Both the position numbers and the translations under genes were made by a program. A model generated the notes under the pieces. That model saw only the letters and a list, made by a program, of their open reading frames with translations. It was not told the origin of the DNA and made no database searches. Of a stretch of 64,000 bases of DNA, positions 34,638-43,994 are shown in pieces; the first letter of the stretch is position 1; every line of letters starts with the position of its first letter. Source of the DNA: Tolypocladium sp. Sup5 PDA-1 (taxonomy: Eukaryota > Ascomycota > Sordariomycetes > Hypocreales > Ophiocordycipitaceae); NCBI GenBank assembly GCA_000750105.3, contig JPHH03000009.1, positions 496,001-560,000 on the forward strand. The letters run 5' to 3'.

Positions 34638-35642
34638 ATGAAGGGACGCCCCGTCGAGGAGCTCGTCTACGAGTGCATGTTCCCCAAGGCCAAGCCCACC
34701 GACCCCCAGAACTTCAACGCCCTCCTCCAGCGCAGCCTGATCCCCGAGGTCCGCCAGGAGACGCACGCCTTCTACGGCCATCTCGAGACCCAGGAGGCCA
34801 AGTATCCGGGCCTCGACTACAACCACAACACCCACCGCATCCGCCTCAGCCGCTGGCCCTGGCACCGCCGCCTCTTCCGCGCCTTCAACGCCCTCGGCCT
34901 CACCCACGCCGAGATTGCCGGCCTGACCAAGTGGGAGGGCACCAGATGGGCCAAGGAGAAGTTTGAGAAGGAGCAGGGGATCACCATCAAGGACACCACC
35001 GCCGACGGCATCCTCGACTGGGTCGAGCCGACGGGGCCGCGCCGCGCGCTGCAGAGGATCGTGCAGGCGAGGACGGCATCCATTCGCAGCCTTGGCGTGG
35101 TGGACGACGACGACGACGATGACGACGACGACGATGAGGAGAGCGACGAGGAGCTCGAAAGTGTTGGCGTCGAGCTCAACGAGCGGCTCCGCGCTCAGGC
35201 AGCAAGGCGCGAGGCGGGCGAGACGTCGGCTGTCCTGGACGAAGAGTGGGAGCAGTGGCTCAAGTACGCCATTGAGACGGGCGAATTGACCATCGTCACG
35301 GAGCAAATGACGGAGCAAATGTTCCGCAGGGCGAGCTCCAGCTCGTCCATCATCCCCGCGGCCCTCATCCCGCCGAGCATGCTCAGCGCCGCCCGCGCTG
35401 GACAGTGGGCCGAGATTCCCGAGTTCCTCCAGCCCATGCTGCGCCGCACCCTCGAGGCCGAAGACCCCAACCGCGCCCAGGCACCCCGATCGTCGACGCA
35501 GTCGAGCTCTTCGCGGAGGCAGCCCCTTGATGACCCGACTCGTATGCGTGTTCCCTGGCCGAGGCGAACGTACTCGGATCTCCGTCTGCCCGTGGGAGAG
35601 GCGGGAGCCGCACCGCGCACCGCCGAGGCCCCCGGCGCCTAA
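34638..35642 (+). CDS. Uncharacterised acidic fungal protein with Asp11 run
   Basis: A single exon encodes 334 residues. The first 160 residues look folded and well conserved in character: KGRPVEELVYECMFPKA, FNALLQRSLIPEVRQETHAF, RIRLSRWPWHRRLFRAFNAL, LTKWEGTRWAKEKFEKEQGI. A run of eleven aspartates followed by Glu/Ser (codons near 35104-35150) leads into helical segments (LNERLRAQAARREAGE, DEEWEQWLKYAIETGEL). The tail is disordered. Codon choice is strongly C/G-ending, as in neighbouring expressed genes. I do not recognise a named family. The start codon follows about 700 bp of pyrimidine-rich leader. Confidence 0.82.
   Translation: MKGRPVEELVYECMFPKAKPTDPQNFNALLQRSLIPEVRQETHAFYGHLETQEAKYPGLDYNHNTHRIRLSRWPWHRRLFRAFNALGLTHAEIAGLTKWEGTRWAKEKFEKEQGITIKDTTADGILDWVEPTGPRRALQRIVQARTASIRSLGVVDDDDDDDDDDDEESDEELESVGVELNERLRAQAARREAGETSAVLDEEWEQWLKYAIETGELTIVTEQMTEQMFRRASSSSSIIPAALIPPSMLSAARAGQWAEIPEFLQPMLRRTLEAEDPNRAQAPRSSTQSSSSRRQPLDDPTRMRVPWPRRTYSDLRLPVGEAGAAPRTAEAPGA
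35104..35137 (+). repeat. GAC/GAT tract encoding eleven aspartates
   Basis: The tract lies in-frame in the acidic fungal protein gene and consists of gac and gat codons. Confidence 0.8.
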
Positions 35643-36674
35643 GGGTGCTGACTGCACCTGCGTCTCTCCATCACGTCTTCTAGGTAAACGAAATTCATGA
35701 CTGCGATTTGATTTCCCGACAAAGCATCCTTTTCTTCACCAGTTTCGCCCGGGTTCTGGCCTCGACACATTAAACTGCATTCTACACTATAGACCATATG
35801 TCTTTTTCATCCGCGATTTATCTACCACCTCGACCACGGTGGCAGCACGCGGCTCCCCCCAAAAGAAAGCATCGATTCACCCATTTTCTTTTTGTCCATA
35901 GCCACGATTCTGGAGGATCTGGGCGGCGTTGAAGAGGCGTTCTTATTCCCTGTTTGATTTTTCTTCTCCGCCCTGTTGTTTGCACGGAGCAGAGGGCTGC
36001 CTCACCTGTGTTTGTGCCGCGGAGGCGACGGCGTGTTGATCATGGCTCTGTCTCTGTGGGATCAAGCTTGGTGGGAGTTTGGTAGAGTGGCCGAGAGCAA
36101 GGCAGAGAGTGTGCCAGGAAGTGTGCCAGAGGGTGCGGTAGGGGGATTTCGGCCTGTCGGATTGATATATTCGGGTAGTTGAGACTCTTGACAGAAAATG
36201 CATGCCAGTTGTTCTACTTTATTTACTCCCTGCGATCCCATGCGCTATGACTGTATATGTGTGCAATCTGTATCATTTTGTTGCCGGGGCGCCAGTCGTG
36301 CTGGGCTACCAGCTACTCTTTGACGGCTATTGTTCAACTCAAGAGCATCATCAGTGCCTCTTGCTAGACAACGCTGTCGTCCCAAACAGAGTGTTTTTAC
36401 AAAGGTCAAGTCCCTCCCCAACCCCTATTCCAAACCAGGGGGCCCGCCTTATCGGTCCAACGCCGAAAAAGAATCGAAAAAGCCCAAACGCCTCGCTACC
36501 CATCCCGGTGCCCGTCTCCTCACCACGGCACCACCCTTACAAAAGCAGAATGCAAGATCCACGCCAAGAAAACAAAAAGGCGGCCCCGAGCGCACGGCAT
36601 CACTTCATTGTCATCCGCCGGGTCACCATTGTAAACTCCGGGGAGGTTCTGCGCCTCGACGTCGGTGCAAAATC
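35643..36674. other. Tail-to-tail intergenic, 1.03 kb
   Basis: This separates the acidic-protein gene (plus) from GCN5 (minus). It should hold both 3' UTRs. The ORFs crossing it run antisense into GCN5 and are shadows. No other feature was seen. Confidence 0.45.
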
Positions 36675-37990
36675 CTACTTCTCCGGCTCGAGGTGCGACC
36701 ACTCGGGGACGGCCTTGATCTGCTGCCACATGAACTTCTCGAGCTTGTTGGCCGACTTGGTGTAGGGCGTGTTCTCGCTGTTGTACTTGCGACAGTTTTC
36801 GAAGATGAGGCGCGAGTCCTTGACAAAGTCCTCGGGCGTGGCGTACTGGTCCGCCTCGAGCTTGTTCTCCATGGTGCTGAGGTCCATGGGCTCCTTGATC
36901 ACCTCGTAGTAGTCGGCCACGTCGTCACGGTTGACGGGGACGAGGAACGGCCACGCCGAGTTGTGGTTCTGCAGGTCGTTGAGGAGGTGCAGGAGTTGGT
37001 TGTAGTTGGGGCCGTGGCGAGGCTGGCGCGCGAGCTCGTCCATGTCGGGGGACCAGCCGGAGGCGCGGATCGCGGGGATGTCGAGGGGGTTGATGGCTTT
37101 GACGCCGTTCTTCCACTCCTTTGGTGGCGCATGTACGTTGTGCGACTTGGAGTAGGCACGGATCTTAGCCTGGACGCACTCCTTTTGCTTGAGCAGCATG
37201 CGCCCCATCTCGAGATAGCGGATCCGGGGCAGCATCGAGCACTGCATGATGGTGCCTCCCTCGTAGTCCTTGATGTATCCCATCCACACCTTCCGGTCCA
37301 GGGTGATTTCCTTGGTGAACCCTTGCTTCTTGAAGTAGCCAATGGCGTAGTTGTCCGCGTAGGTCAGGAAGTGCATCACGTCGCTGCTAGCCTTGACGTA
37401 GTCCTTGAGATGCGACATCATGTGGGCGCCGTAGCCCTTGACCTGCTGGTCGGAGCTGATGGCGCAGAACACAATCTCGGCAAAGCGGCGGCCCTTGAAG
37501 GGACGGTAGGTGATGCCGCCGACGACCTCGAGCGGCTTCTTGACGATGGCGATGGACAGGTGGGTACGGTCGTAGACGAGCCGCGCAATGTAGTCCTTGG
37601 GCATCTTGGGGAGCTGCTTCTGGAAGATGCACTTGAGGCCGGTGAGGATGATGAGGGACTCGCGCTCGTTGTCGTTGTTGACGACGCGGAATTCGATCTC
37701 GCCGTTGCGCTCTTCGATGACGGCGGGCTGCAAGCTCGATTAGCAAACGGGACGTGCGGGAATCGGGTTCACAGACATACCTTGTCGGGGAACGGAATAG
37801 GCTTCAGGGACAGCTTCTCATCCTCCTGCGGTTCGGCCGAGTCATCGTGCTTGATGCGCTTTGACGCCGACGGAGAGGAGGGGTCCTGCGATGCCTTGCG
37901 CTTCGCGCCTGCGGGAGTGGTTAGCGGCACATCAGGTGGCAAGCCGCGATCGTACGGGTTTGGCGTACTCTCTTCCTTGACGTCTGCCAT
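36675..37990 (-). CDS. GCN5: Histone acetyltransferase GCN5 (SAGA/ADA catalytic subunit)
   Basis: Two exons (37990-37781 and 37727-36675, intron 53 nt with GTATGT donor) give 420 residues, near the 439 of yeast Gcn5. The N-terminal 70 residues are disordered with a KRIKHDD nuclear-type motif. The acetyltransferase domain contains FRVVNNDNERESLIILTGLK, the catalytic-glutamate motif FAEIVFCAISSD and the acetyl-CoA loop QVKGYGAHMM. It continues through ADNYAIGYFKKQGFTKEI. The C-terminal bromodomain has WPFLVPVNRDDVADYYEVIK, PMDLSTMENKL and FENCRKYNSENTPY, which bind acetyl-lysine. It acetylates histone H3 (mainly K9/K14) in SAGA and ADA complexes. It is divergent from OST5 with 381 bp between starts. 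Confidence 0.97.
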
Positions 37991-38371
37991 GTTGGCCGCT
38001 GCGCAGGGACAAGGAGCAGTGTCGCCGCTGGAAAGTTGGCGTTCTCGAAGCCAAGCAGGCGGTATCGCAGCGTCATCTGTGGAGTTCGAGGTCGCGTTCG
38101 ATCATCGGTGGTTTGGATGTCATGCATGGCCCGTGCGCTGCTTACGTTATGAGCTCGCCGCCAGGGGTCTTATGCGCTAAGCCCCATTCGTGGATGCCAC
38201 GATGCCTCGACCGCGCCTTCTGCTTCCGAAGCTCCAGCTCCGTGTCAACCTCATCACCATCCGCGCCAGCTCGACGTATCCCCCCAATTGGTTCGCCACA
38301 AAGCGTGCAGTCAGAGCAGCTTCGATACATCATAGACGTCTCGAAACGATTCGCACTGCGAACCGTGGCAC
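37991..38371. promoter_or_regulatory. Bidirectional promoter of GCN5 and OST5
   Basis: Only 381 bp separate the two divergent start codons, so the promoters must be closely spaced or shared. I see no clear TATA box. Confidence 0.55.
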
Positions 38372-38721
38372 ATGGATTCCTCGCTGCATGAGGTCTGGCA
38401 AGCTGCTGCAGGCAGTCCGTTCAACCCTACCGTTGGCAAATCGACCCAATTCCTGGTCGGATTCGTCCTCCTCTCGATAGGGCTCGTGGCTACGGGCCTC
38501 TTTGCGCTGAGTATGCTGCTCCGAACTCTTTGCTTCTTGACGGGACGCAACTCTGACCTTGCACAGACCGATCGCTCGTCAACCTCACAGTCATTGGATT
38601 CCCGGCCTCGGTAGCTGTTGCGTACGTGGCCCGCGGTATCGAATCGTCATCGCCCGTTGAAGCTAACCTGCGCAGATTCGGAACCGTATACATGTTCTGC
38701 GCGGTCGGAGTCTACGTCTGA
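38372..38721 (+). CDS. OST5: Oligosaccharyltransferase subunit Ost5 (TMEM258 family)
   Basis: Three short exons (38372-38510, 38567-38621, 38676-38721; introns 56 and 54 nt) encode only 79 residues. The product has two hydrophobic segments, FLVGFVLLSIGLVATGLFAL and VIGFPASVAVAFGTVYMFCA. It ends GVYV, the hallmark end of yeast Ost5 (GVYV) and TMEM258 (GIYV). The N-terminal SPFNPTV also fits the family. Ost5 is a small two-helix subunit of the ER oligosaccharyltransferase that N-glycosylates nascent proteins. Every exon phase agrees, which is strong support given the tiny size. The RAD1 start codon follows 168 bp after the stop. Confidence 0.88.
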
Positions 38722-38889
38722 GATACCCAACCCCTACTGAAGCTGTTCGGTCGGGCCCCTGTACAATAGTCGGAGAACGAGAGAAGAGACGCCGTTGGGC
38801 GACTGTTACGTGCTTTCTAGTTTGTTTTCGTCGTTTCGCGAATTCGTGTCGCCAGAGCCAGGCACAGCTATCGCGCACGGCTCCTTGAT

Positions 38890-39905
38890 ATGGCGCCTGA
38901 AACTCCTCCCATTTTCCGGGCAGTGGCCACGTCTACGCGGCCGCTGTACCAGCTCCTCCGTTGCATCAACTTTGCGCCGAGAGTCCACGTCCAGATCACC
39001 GAGGAGGGCATTCGTTTTGCGGCCGACCACGCGCGGGTCATGCAAGGTACGAAATCTATACGCTCGAGACCATTGATCCAATGCTGACTTATGAACCAGG
39101 CGTTGCCTTCCTTGACAAGGCTCTCTTTTCAGCGTACACCGTCAGCCTTCCACCGTCCGAAGATGGCGAGGCCGCTGAACTCCCCAACTTCCAAATACCT
39201 CTGGCGTCTTTCCTCGAAGTTCTTCAGATCTTTGGGGCTGTGGACGTTGCCACTCGCGCGCAAAAGGCCGACCAAGACCCTTATCGAAGCAACCTGCGGA
39301 ACTATCGGCCCGATGCCTTTAGCAACCACACCCTAGGCATCTCGGGGACCTGCACGCTGCTCTATGTCGAGGAAGGAGACCCGTTCAAAGTCACCATTGA
39401 AGAGTCTGGGGTTAAAACTACGGCTGGACTGACGACGTATCTGCCCGAGATTCCAGAGGACATTCCATTTGACCGCAACGACGTCTCATTCAAAATTATC
39501 ATGCAGTCTCGCACTCTGCTGGACTCCCTCGCCGAGATTTCTCCAACATCGCCAGAAAAGTTGACTATAACGGCCATGAAGACGTCACCTTACCTTTCTC
39601 TGGCCGGTACCAGCGACCTCGGTAGCTCTGGAGTGGACTTTGCGCGGGGTAGGGACCTGCTGGAGACATTCACCATTGCGGACCGGTGGTCGCAGACGTA
39701 CAAGTTTGACTTTGTCAAGAGCTCGACCGAGGCGATGCGCATCGCGAGCAAGGTCAGTCTGCGAGGCGACGGGCAGGGGGTGCTGAGTCTGCAGTTTATG
39801 GTGGACATGGAAGGTGGCAAGAGGAGCTTTTTGGACTTTCGGTTTGTCCCGTTTATGATGCACGAGGACGATGACGAGGGTGCTGAGGAGGAAGAAGAGG
39901 AGTGA
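38890..39905 (+). CDS. RAD1: DNA damage checkpoint clamp protein Rad1 (9-1-1 complex)
   Basis: Two exons (38890-39046 and 39100-39905, intron 53 nt) give 320 residues. The N-terminal part FRAVATSTRPLYQLLRCINF with VHVQITEEGIRFAADHARVMQ is the first sliding-clamp domain of the Rad1/Rec1/Rad17 family. Later family features are AFLDKALFSAY, SGTCTLLYVEEGDPFKVTIEE, and near the C-terminus DRWSQTYKFDFVKSSTEAMRIASKVSLR with VLSLQFMV. The tail is acidic (EEEEEE). With Rad9 and Hus1 it forms the PCNA-like ring loaded at damaged DNA to activate checkpoint kinases. In fission yeast nomenclature the gene is rad1; in budding yeast it is RAD17. The short upstream gap implies its promoter overlaps OST5's 3' end. 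Confidence 0.92.
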
Positions 39906-40524
39906 TGTAGGGTGTCTCGCGGACTGCGCATCCACCTGCGTCTTTCTTGCCACAATGGCTGCTTATGATGGCCATTGTTTCAGTCTGCATTTCCAGTTTT
40001 TAATGAAAAGTCGATCCGAGTCCAAGATCAGTACGGGGCCTGCCTGCACACCATGAGCGCTCAGGCCGAGGGTGGTTCTGTGCAGTTCCTATCGCCGATA
40101 GCGAGTCCAGCAATAGCATCGTCCGATTATCCACCTTCGCTGGCCGGCCAGCCTCTCCGTCGCGCGTGCTCCCGCCTTCAAGAATGGCCCCTCCCAATCT
40201 ATCATTCTACGAAGGATCCTCGCGGCGTGGTGTGGCTATCTGAGACTTTTGGCGTAGGTGGCTCGTCACTGGCGATGCGACTGGAATGGGGGTCGCCAGG
40301 GGGCTCCGTCCCAAGGGAGGAGCTTGAGGGAGATGATGAGGTTTAAAAAGCCTCGTCTTCGGCAACCTTGTTACACGAAGTATCGAACCCGAGACTCTCG
40401 GGATACCAATTTCACAAACAAATACCTCGTCTCTCTATCTGTGCTTCCACCACTGACTGGTCAGTGGAACCGTCGTACCAACCCAACACGAAACACTTAT
40501 CACACAAACGCACAATCGACAGCG
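39906..40524. other. Intergenic with an imperfect palindrome
   Basis: This is the 3' flank of RAD1. It carries an inverted repeat at 40380-40406. No gene was recognised before the small ORF at 40525. Confidence 0.4.
40380..40406. repeat. Imperfect palindrome / hairpin
   Basis: The arms cccgaga (40388-40394) and tctcggg (40396-40402) are perfect inverse complements around one base. Outside them gtat (40380-40383) pairs with atac (40403-40406) after a bulge cgaa. It resembles a tRNA T-arm only superficially; no cloverleaf can be built. It could be a binding site for a dimeric regulator or the leader hairpin of an RNA. Confidence 0.6.
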
Positions 40525-40812
40525 ATGATCCCCTCAAAGGGAATCAGGCTCGACGACGGCGGCCACGACGAGAAGCGCCGCGTGCACCGGAACTGCTGTA
40601 GCCAACTAATCGCGCTGCCGTGTCGAATGGCCCAGTCCGTTGCGGCCTGGTTCACAATGTGCTGGAGATCAAGAGACGAACCGGAGGAAGAGGTGGACGA
40701 CTGCCAGACACTGCTGGACGAACGGCCGACCAGGTATCCGAGACACGCAGCGTCCTCTTTTCTAAAGACCAGCACGTCGAGGAAGATGCGGGAGGCGAAT
40801 CGAGTCTTGTAA
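40525..40812 (+). CDS. Possible small protein, 95 residues
   Basis: A single-exon frame starts MIPSKGIRLDDGGHDEKRRV after an A/C-rich leader of the type usual before fungal starts (cacaaacgcacaatcgacagcg). It contains a Cys-bearing middle, an acidic patch DEPEEEVDDCQTLLDE and a basic end SRKMREANRVL. The composition is protein-like but I recognise no family, and chance cannot be excluded for a frame this short. Confidence 0.3.
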   Translation: MIPSKGIRLDDGGHDEKRRVHRNCCSQLIALPCRMAQSVAAWFTMCWRSRDEPEEEVDDCQTLLDERPTRYPRHAASSFLKTSTSRKMREANRVL

Positions 40813-43800
40813 GGAACCGGCTAGGCTGGAACCTGTCCTTTGCGTCTTTTGTCGAGCCGGGCTCCATTCGCAACAAACGAACAAACGAAATGATGAAAAC
40901 GACCAACATAACAAATGACGGCGCTGCAGTTAGCCGCAAACGACGCGGAACACAAATCAACGCAATGCAAGGGCGTTATGAAGGATCTTGGCGGCTAGCC
41001 GACGTGCGGCGAGGTGATGCTTGGGGGCCACGACATGGTTTAGGCTTACACCTCGGACAGGGCCTTAAGCAAGGCATACACATCATGATGCATGGAATCA
41101 CGGGTTCCTGGCGCGAAGAGCCCGACGAGACGGAGGTACCTGCAGTAGAAGCTACCAAGGTATGTAGGTAGCTGATTCATGAAGCGGTTGGCCGAGGTTG
41201 GTGTTCGTAGCATAGCTGTACCTTGCCTATTCAACAAATCAGCCATTATGCCAAATGCACCACCCCAGGCCTCGCATATTACACCTCACCTCACTCCCCT
41301 GGTGAGATATATTCTGTATTCACGGGCTCGATGCATAGAGGCCACGTTGGGGTGGCTCGGGGGCCGAGAATGGTAAAGTCGCCGGCTGGGCAGGCGGCGA
41401 GGCAGATAGCCGCCGCAGTTGGGGTCCATCCCGCTGCGGCTCATCTCTCATGTAACGCTGGGGCCAGGGCTCGCCAAACCCTGACCAACAGAGACAGGCC
41501 GTTAGACGCATGCGTCTCGACAATGGCAACCTGGAAGGCAGCGAACGCGCTACGAGGGCAAGGCACGAACGGCTCTGCACGAGGCCCTGCATCGGCCCAA
41601 GGGGGGGGCTGAAAGCAAGGGGCGCGAGTTTCGTTGCTGGAGCTCAGGCCCAGGTGCGAAAAATAGATTTTCCAGATTGTCTTGAAAGAGGGCGGCTAAC
41701 GGGTGGGAGGGAGAGAAAGGTTTCAATAGGAGGTGGTAGTGGGCTGCAGGGCGGACAATGCGGCTGGGAGCGCGCGTTGCTGGCTGGCTGGCTGGTTAGG
41801 CGAAGATGTCTGAAACAAAAAGAGGTTATTGGTGCTGGCATTTGCTTCAGCACAGAGGTTTCAAACGATGTGGAATCGTGAGGCTTTAGCGATGATGTGG
41901 AAGCGTGAGAGGTGAGCGATGATCGAGAAGCTCCGTGGAAGACGGCGCGGTTACGGTCCGAGACGATGGATGCCAGGAGGGTTTGGCTGATGTCAGGTGA
42001 GGTACGGAGTATTTCTTCCAGTGGTGTTTCACAACTGCCGGTGCTGTCGACGTGATGCTTGCAACTGGATATTTCCACCATTAAGAATAACACACCGCAC
42101 CCTCCGCCCATCCCCAGATCTTGATTGATCGCCGAAGTTACCACAGCGAATAATGATCCATCCTTTCTCGATTTTCCCCGCCTTCGTCTGATGCTCGCCT
42201 AGGCTCGGGCGCTTCGGTCGGCCCCCATCAAGCAAGCGAGCGGGCGGCATGTCTCGAGCAGCCGAGGGTCTGCCTCGTCCTGGGCGTCTCCGACCCCAAT
42301 GATCGATCAATCGAAGCGGCTCGGGGCGAGAGATACCCGCGCTCGACGTGAATACCCGTCTGCTGCCCTCGGCCGCAATGCTCCGTAGGGGTACTTTGGC
42401 CTGCCGCCTTGAGTCTCGAGACTCGAGGCCCTCGTGGCCAACGAGGGGGCCGCTGAGCGGCGTGTGCTACGGCCTCCACAATGAGCCCGAGTGGATGGAC
42501 GACAATCATCCCCTCGGTTCTAACGTCGAGGCCATCGCCAGAGTCGCCCACTGGCCTCGTGGCTTGCTGCAGGTTTGTATTGTTGCTGCCAGGCAGCGGG
42601 CCAAGGGAGGGGTTGCTGGTGACAAACTAACAGCGCCATCATTCGCCATGATACAGACTACGCTATTATGGCATGCCACCAACGGCTACCAAGAACGTAC
42701 GGAGTACATGGTCAAGATGGTGTTGGTTTCGTCCCAAGACTCCCTCCCATCCACTCCATCACTTGACTTGTTGCCGTCGCCGGATGTACCACTACTTCGT
42801 AAGTCACCACCTTACCGATCAAGGGTCTTGCACGCACCGGCAAGGTCGCTTCGCCACAGAATAGGCGACTACGAGTGCTACCCATGTCTCACAACCTGTA
42901 TTTCCTCACCTGTGCTTCGTACTACGGACTACCTATTAGGGATGGAACCTGACGAGTCGTCCCATTGCATCCGCCGTCGATCCGACAAAGGATCGGTTGG
43001 GGCTCTGCGAGCATCGCACAACGACGTCCGGCTGCCGAGTGGCTCTGCCAGGACACGATACGACCTTTGCTGCGTTCCGGCACTGAGTCGTCAAGAGGCC
43101 CGACGACTGCCGGAGCTTCGGGAGGACGACGGAGCAAGCCAACGATAACGCGCTTCTCCGGCTGCGCTCAGGTTGCCTCCGTCCGTCTGTCAACGTCGTC
43201 ATGGGAGCCAAGCTCATCCCAGCACCCATACGGGAAGCACCGGATGACCCCAGATTGATACCAGCGCTGCATGCACCCCGACGACTTCGTCAGAAACTAG
43301 CAACAGAAAAGCTACAGCCTGGGGGCTTGTGGGTGGCATCTGCCGACCCCTGCACGACAATGCCGCCTGGTTCTAGGATCGCATGCATGGGTCAGCACCA
43401 GTTGCATTGGTCACCGCCTTGCTCTTGCACACGCCACTCGGTCAGAATAGCAATCGCCAATGGGCCATGCTGGAGCCAGAATCGCTTGAAGCTCCAATCC
43501 AGCCTCTCCCACCAACGTGGGGTGGATGCACCATGCCGAGCTGCACTGCCGCTTGAGCCAACATGTTATGCACCGCTCGGTGCTGGTTGGAGCCAAGCTC
43601 AACATGCTTATGCTCATGCTGCTACGTGCGAGTACTCGTACTGTACTTCGTACTTCGGCGACGTTGGGAGCACAGTCCAGCCTTTCCCCAGTTCAGTCCA
43701 TGGCAACCGCCGGCTTCTTTATTTGTCTCACTGGGGCCCTGGGGGCGACAGTGACTCTCGGCCAAGTGGATATGAGTCGATGCATCCCCCTCCGGCTCTG

Positions 43801-43994
43801 CGCATCCTACGGGGCTTCCTTCACCTCTCGTCGTGCTGAACCGCCTCGTGATGCCCTGCTGTGAGGGCCGTTTGTCCAGTACTCGGCGTAGACTCGTCGC
43901 ATCTCAACACGCTTCGTTTGTTGGCCTTGCCTACTTATAGGACCTGGCCGCTTCCTTCGGACCCAATCCCATTCGGGAATCGGAAACCATCATC
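40813..43994. other. Gene-poor stretch, 3.2 kb
   Basis: No coding pattern convinces here. The stretch holds several TACGGAGTA-type motifs (42003-42011, 42698-42706) and related tactacggacta strings near 42919. Many stops occur in all frames. The last few hundred bases are presumably the promoter of the gene at 43995. Confidence 0.45.

Noticed and set aside
34611..35657. 348-residue minus-strand frame
   Set aside because: Exact antisense of the acidic fungal protein; Leu/Gly/Val-rich with no family features.
36330..38180. 616-residue open frame on the plus strand
   Set aside because: It runs antisense across GCN5; its Val/Leu/Asp-rich character reflects GC-rich third positions of GCN5 codons.
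40340..40420. tRNA-like element on the minus strand (cgaaccc resembles a T-loop)
   Set aside because: The T-stem does not pair, and no acceptor, D or anticodon arms can be built; kept only as a palindrome.
42348..43148. 266-residue plus-strand frame
   Set aside because: Composition is random-like and it spans several intergenic repeat motifs; no splice-linked partners.
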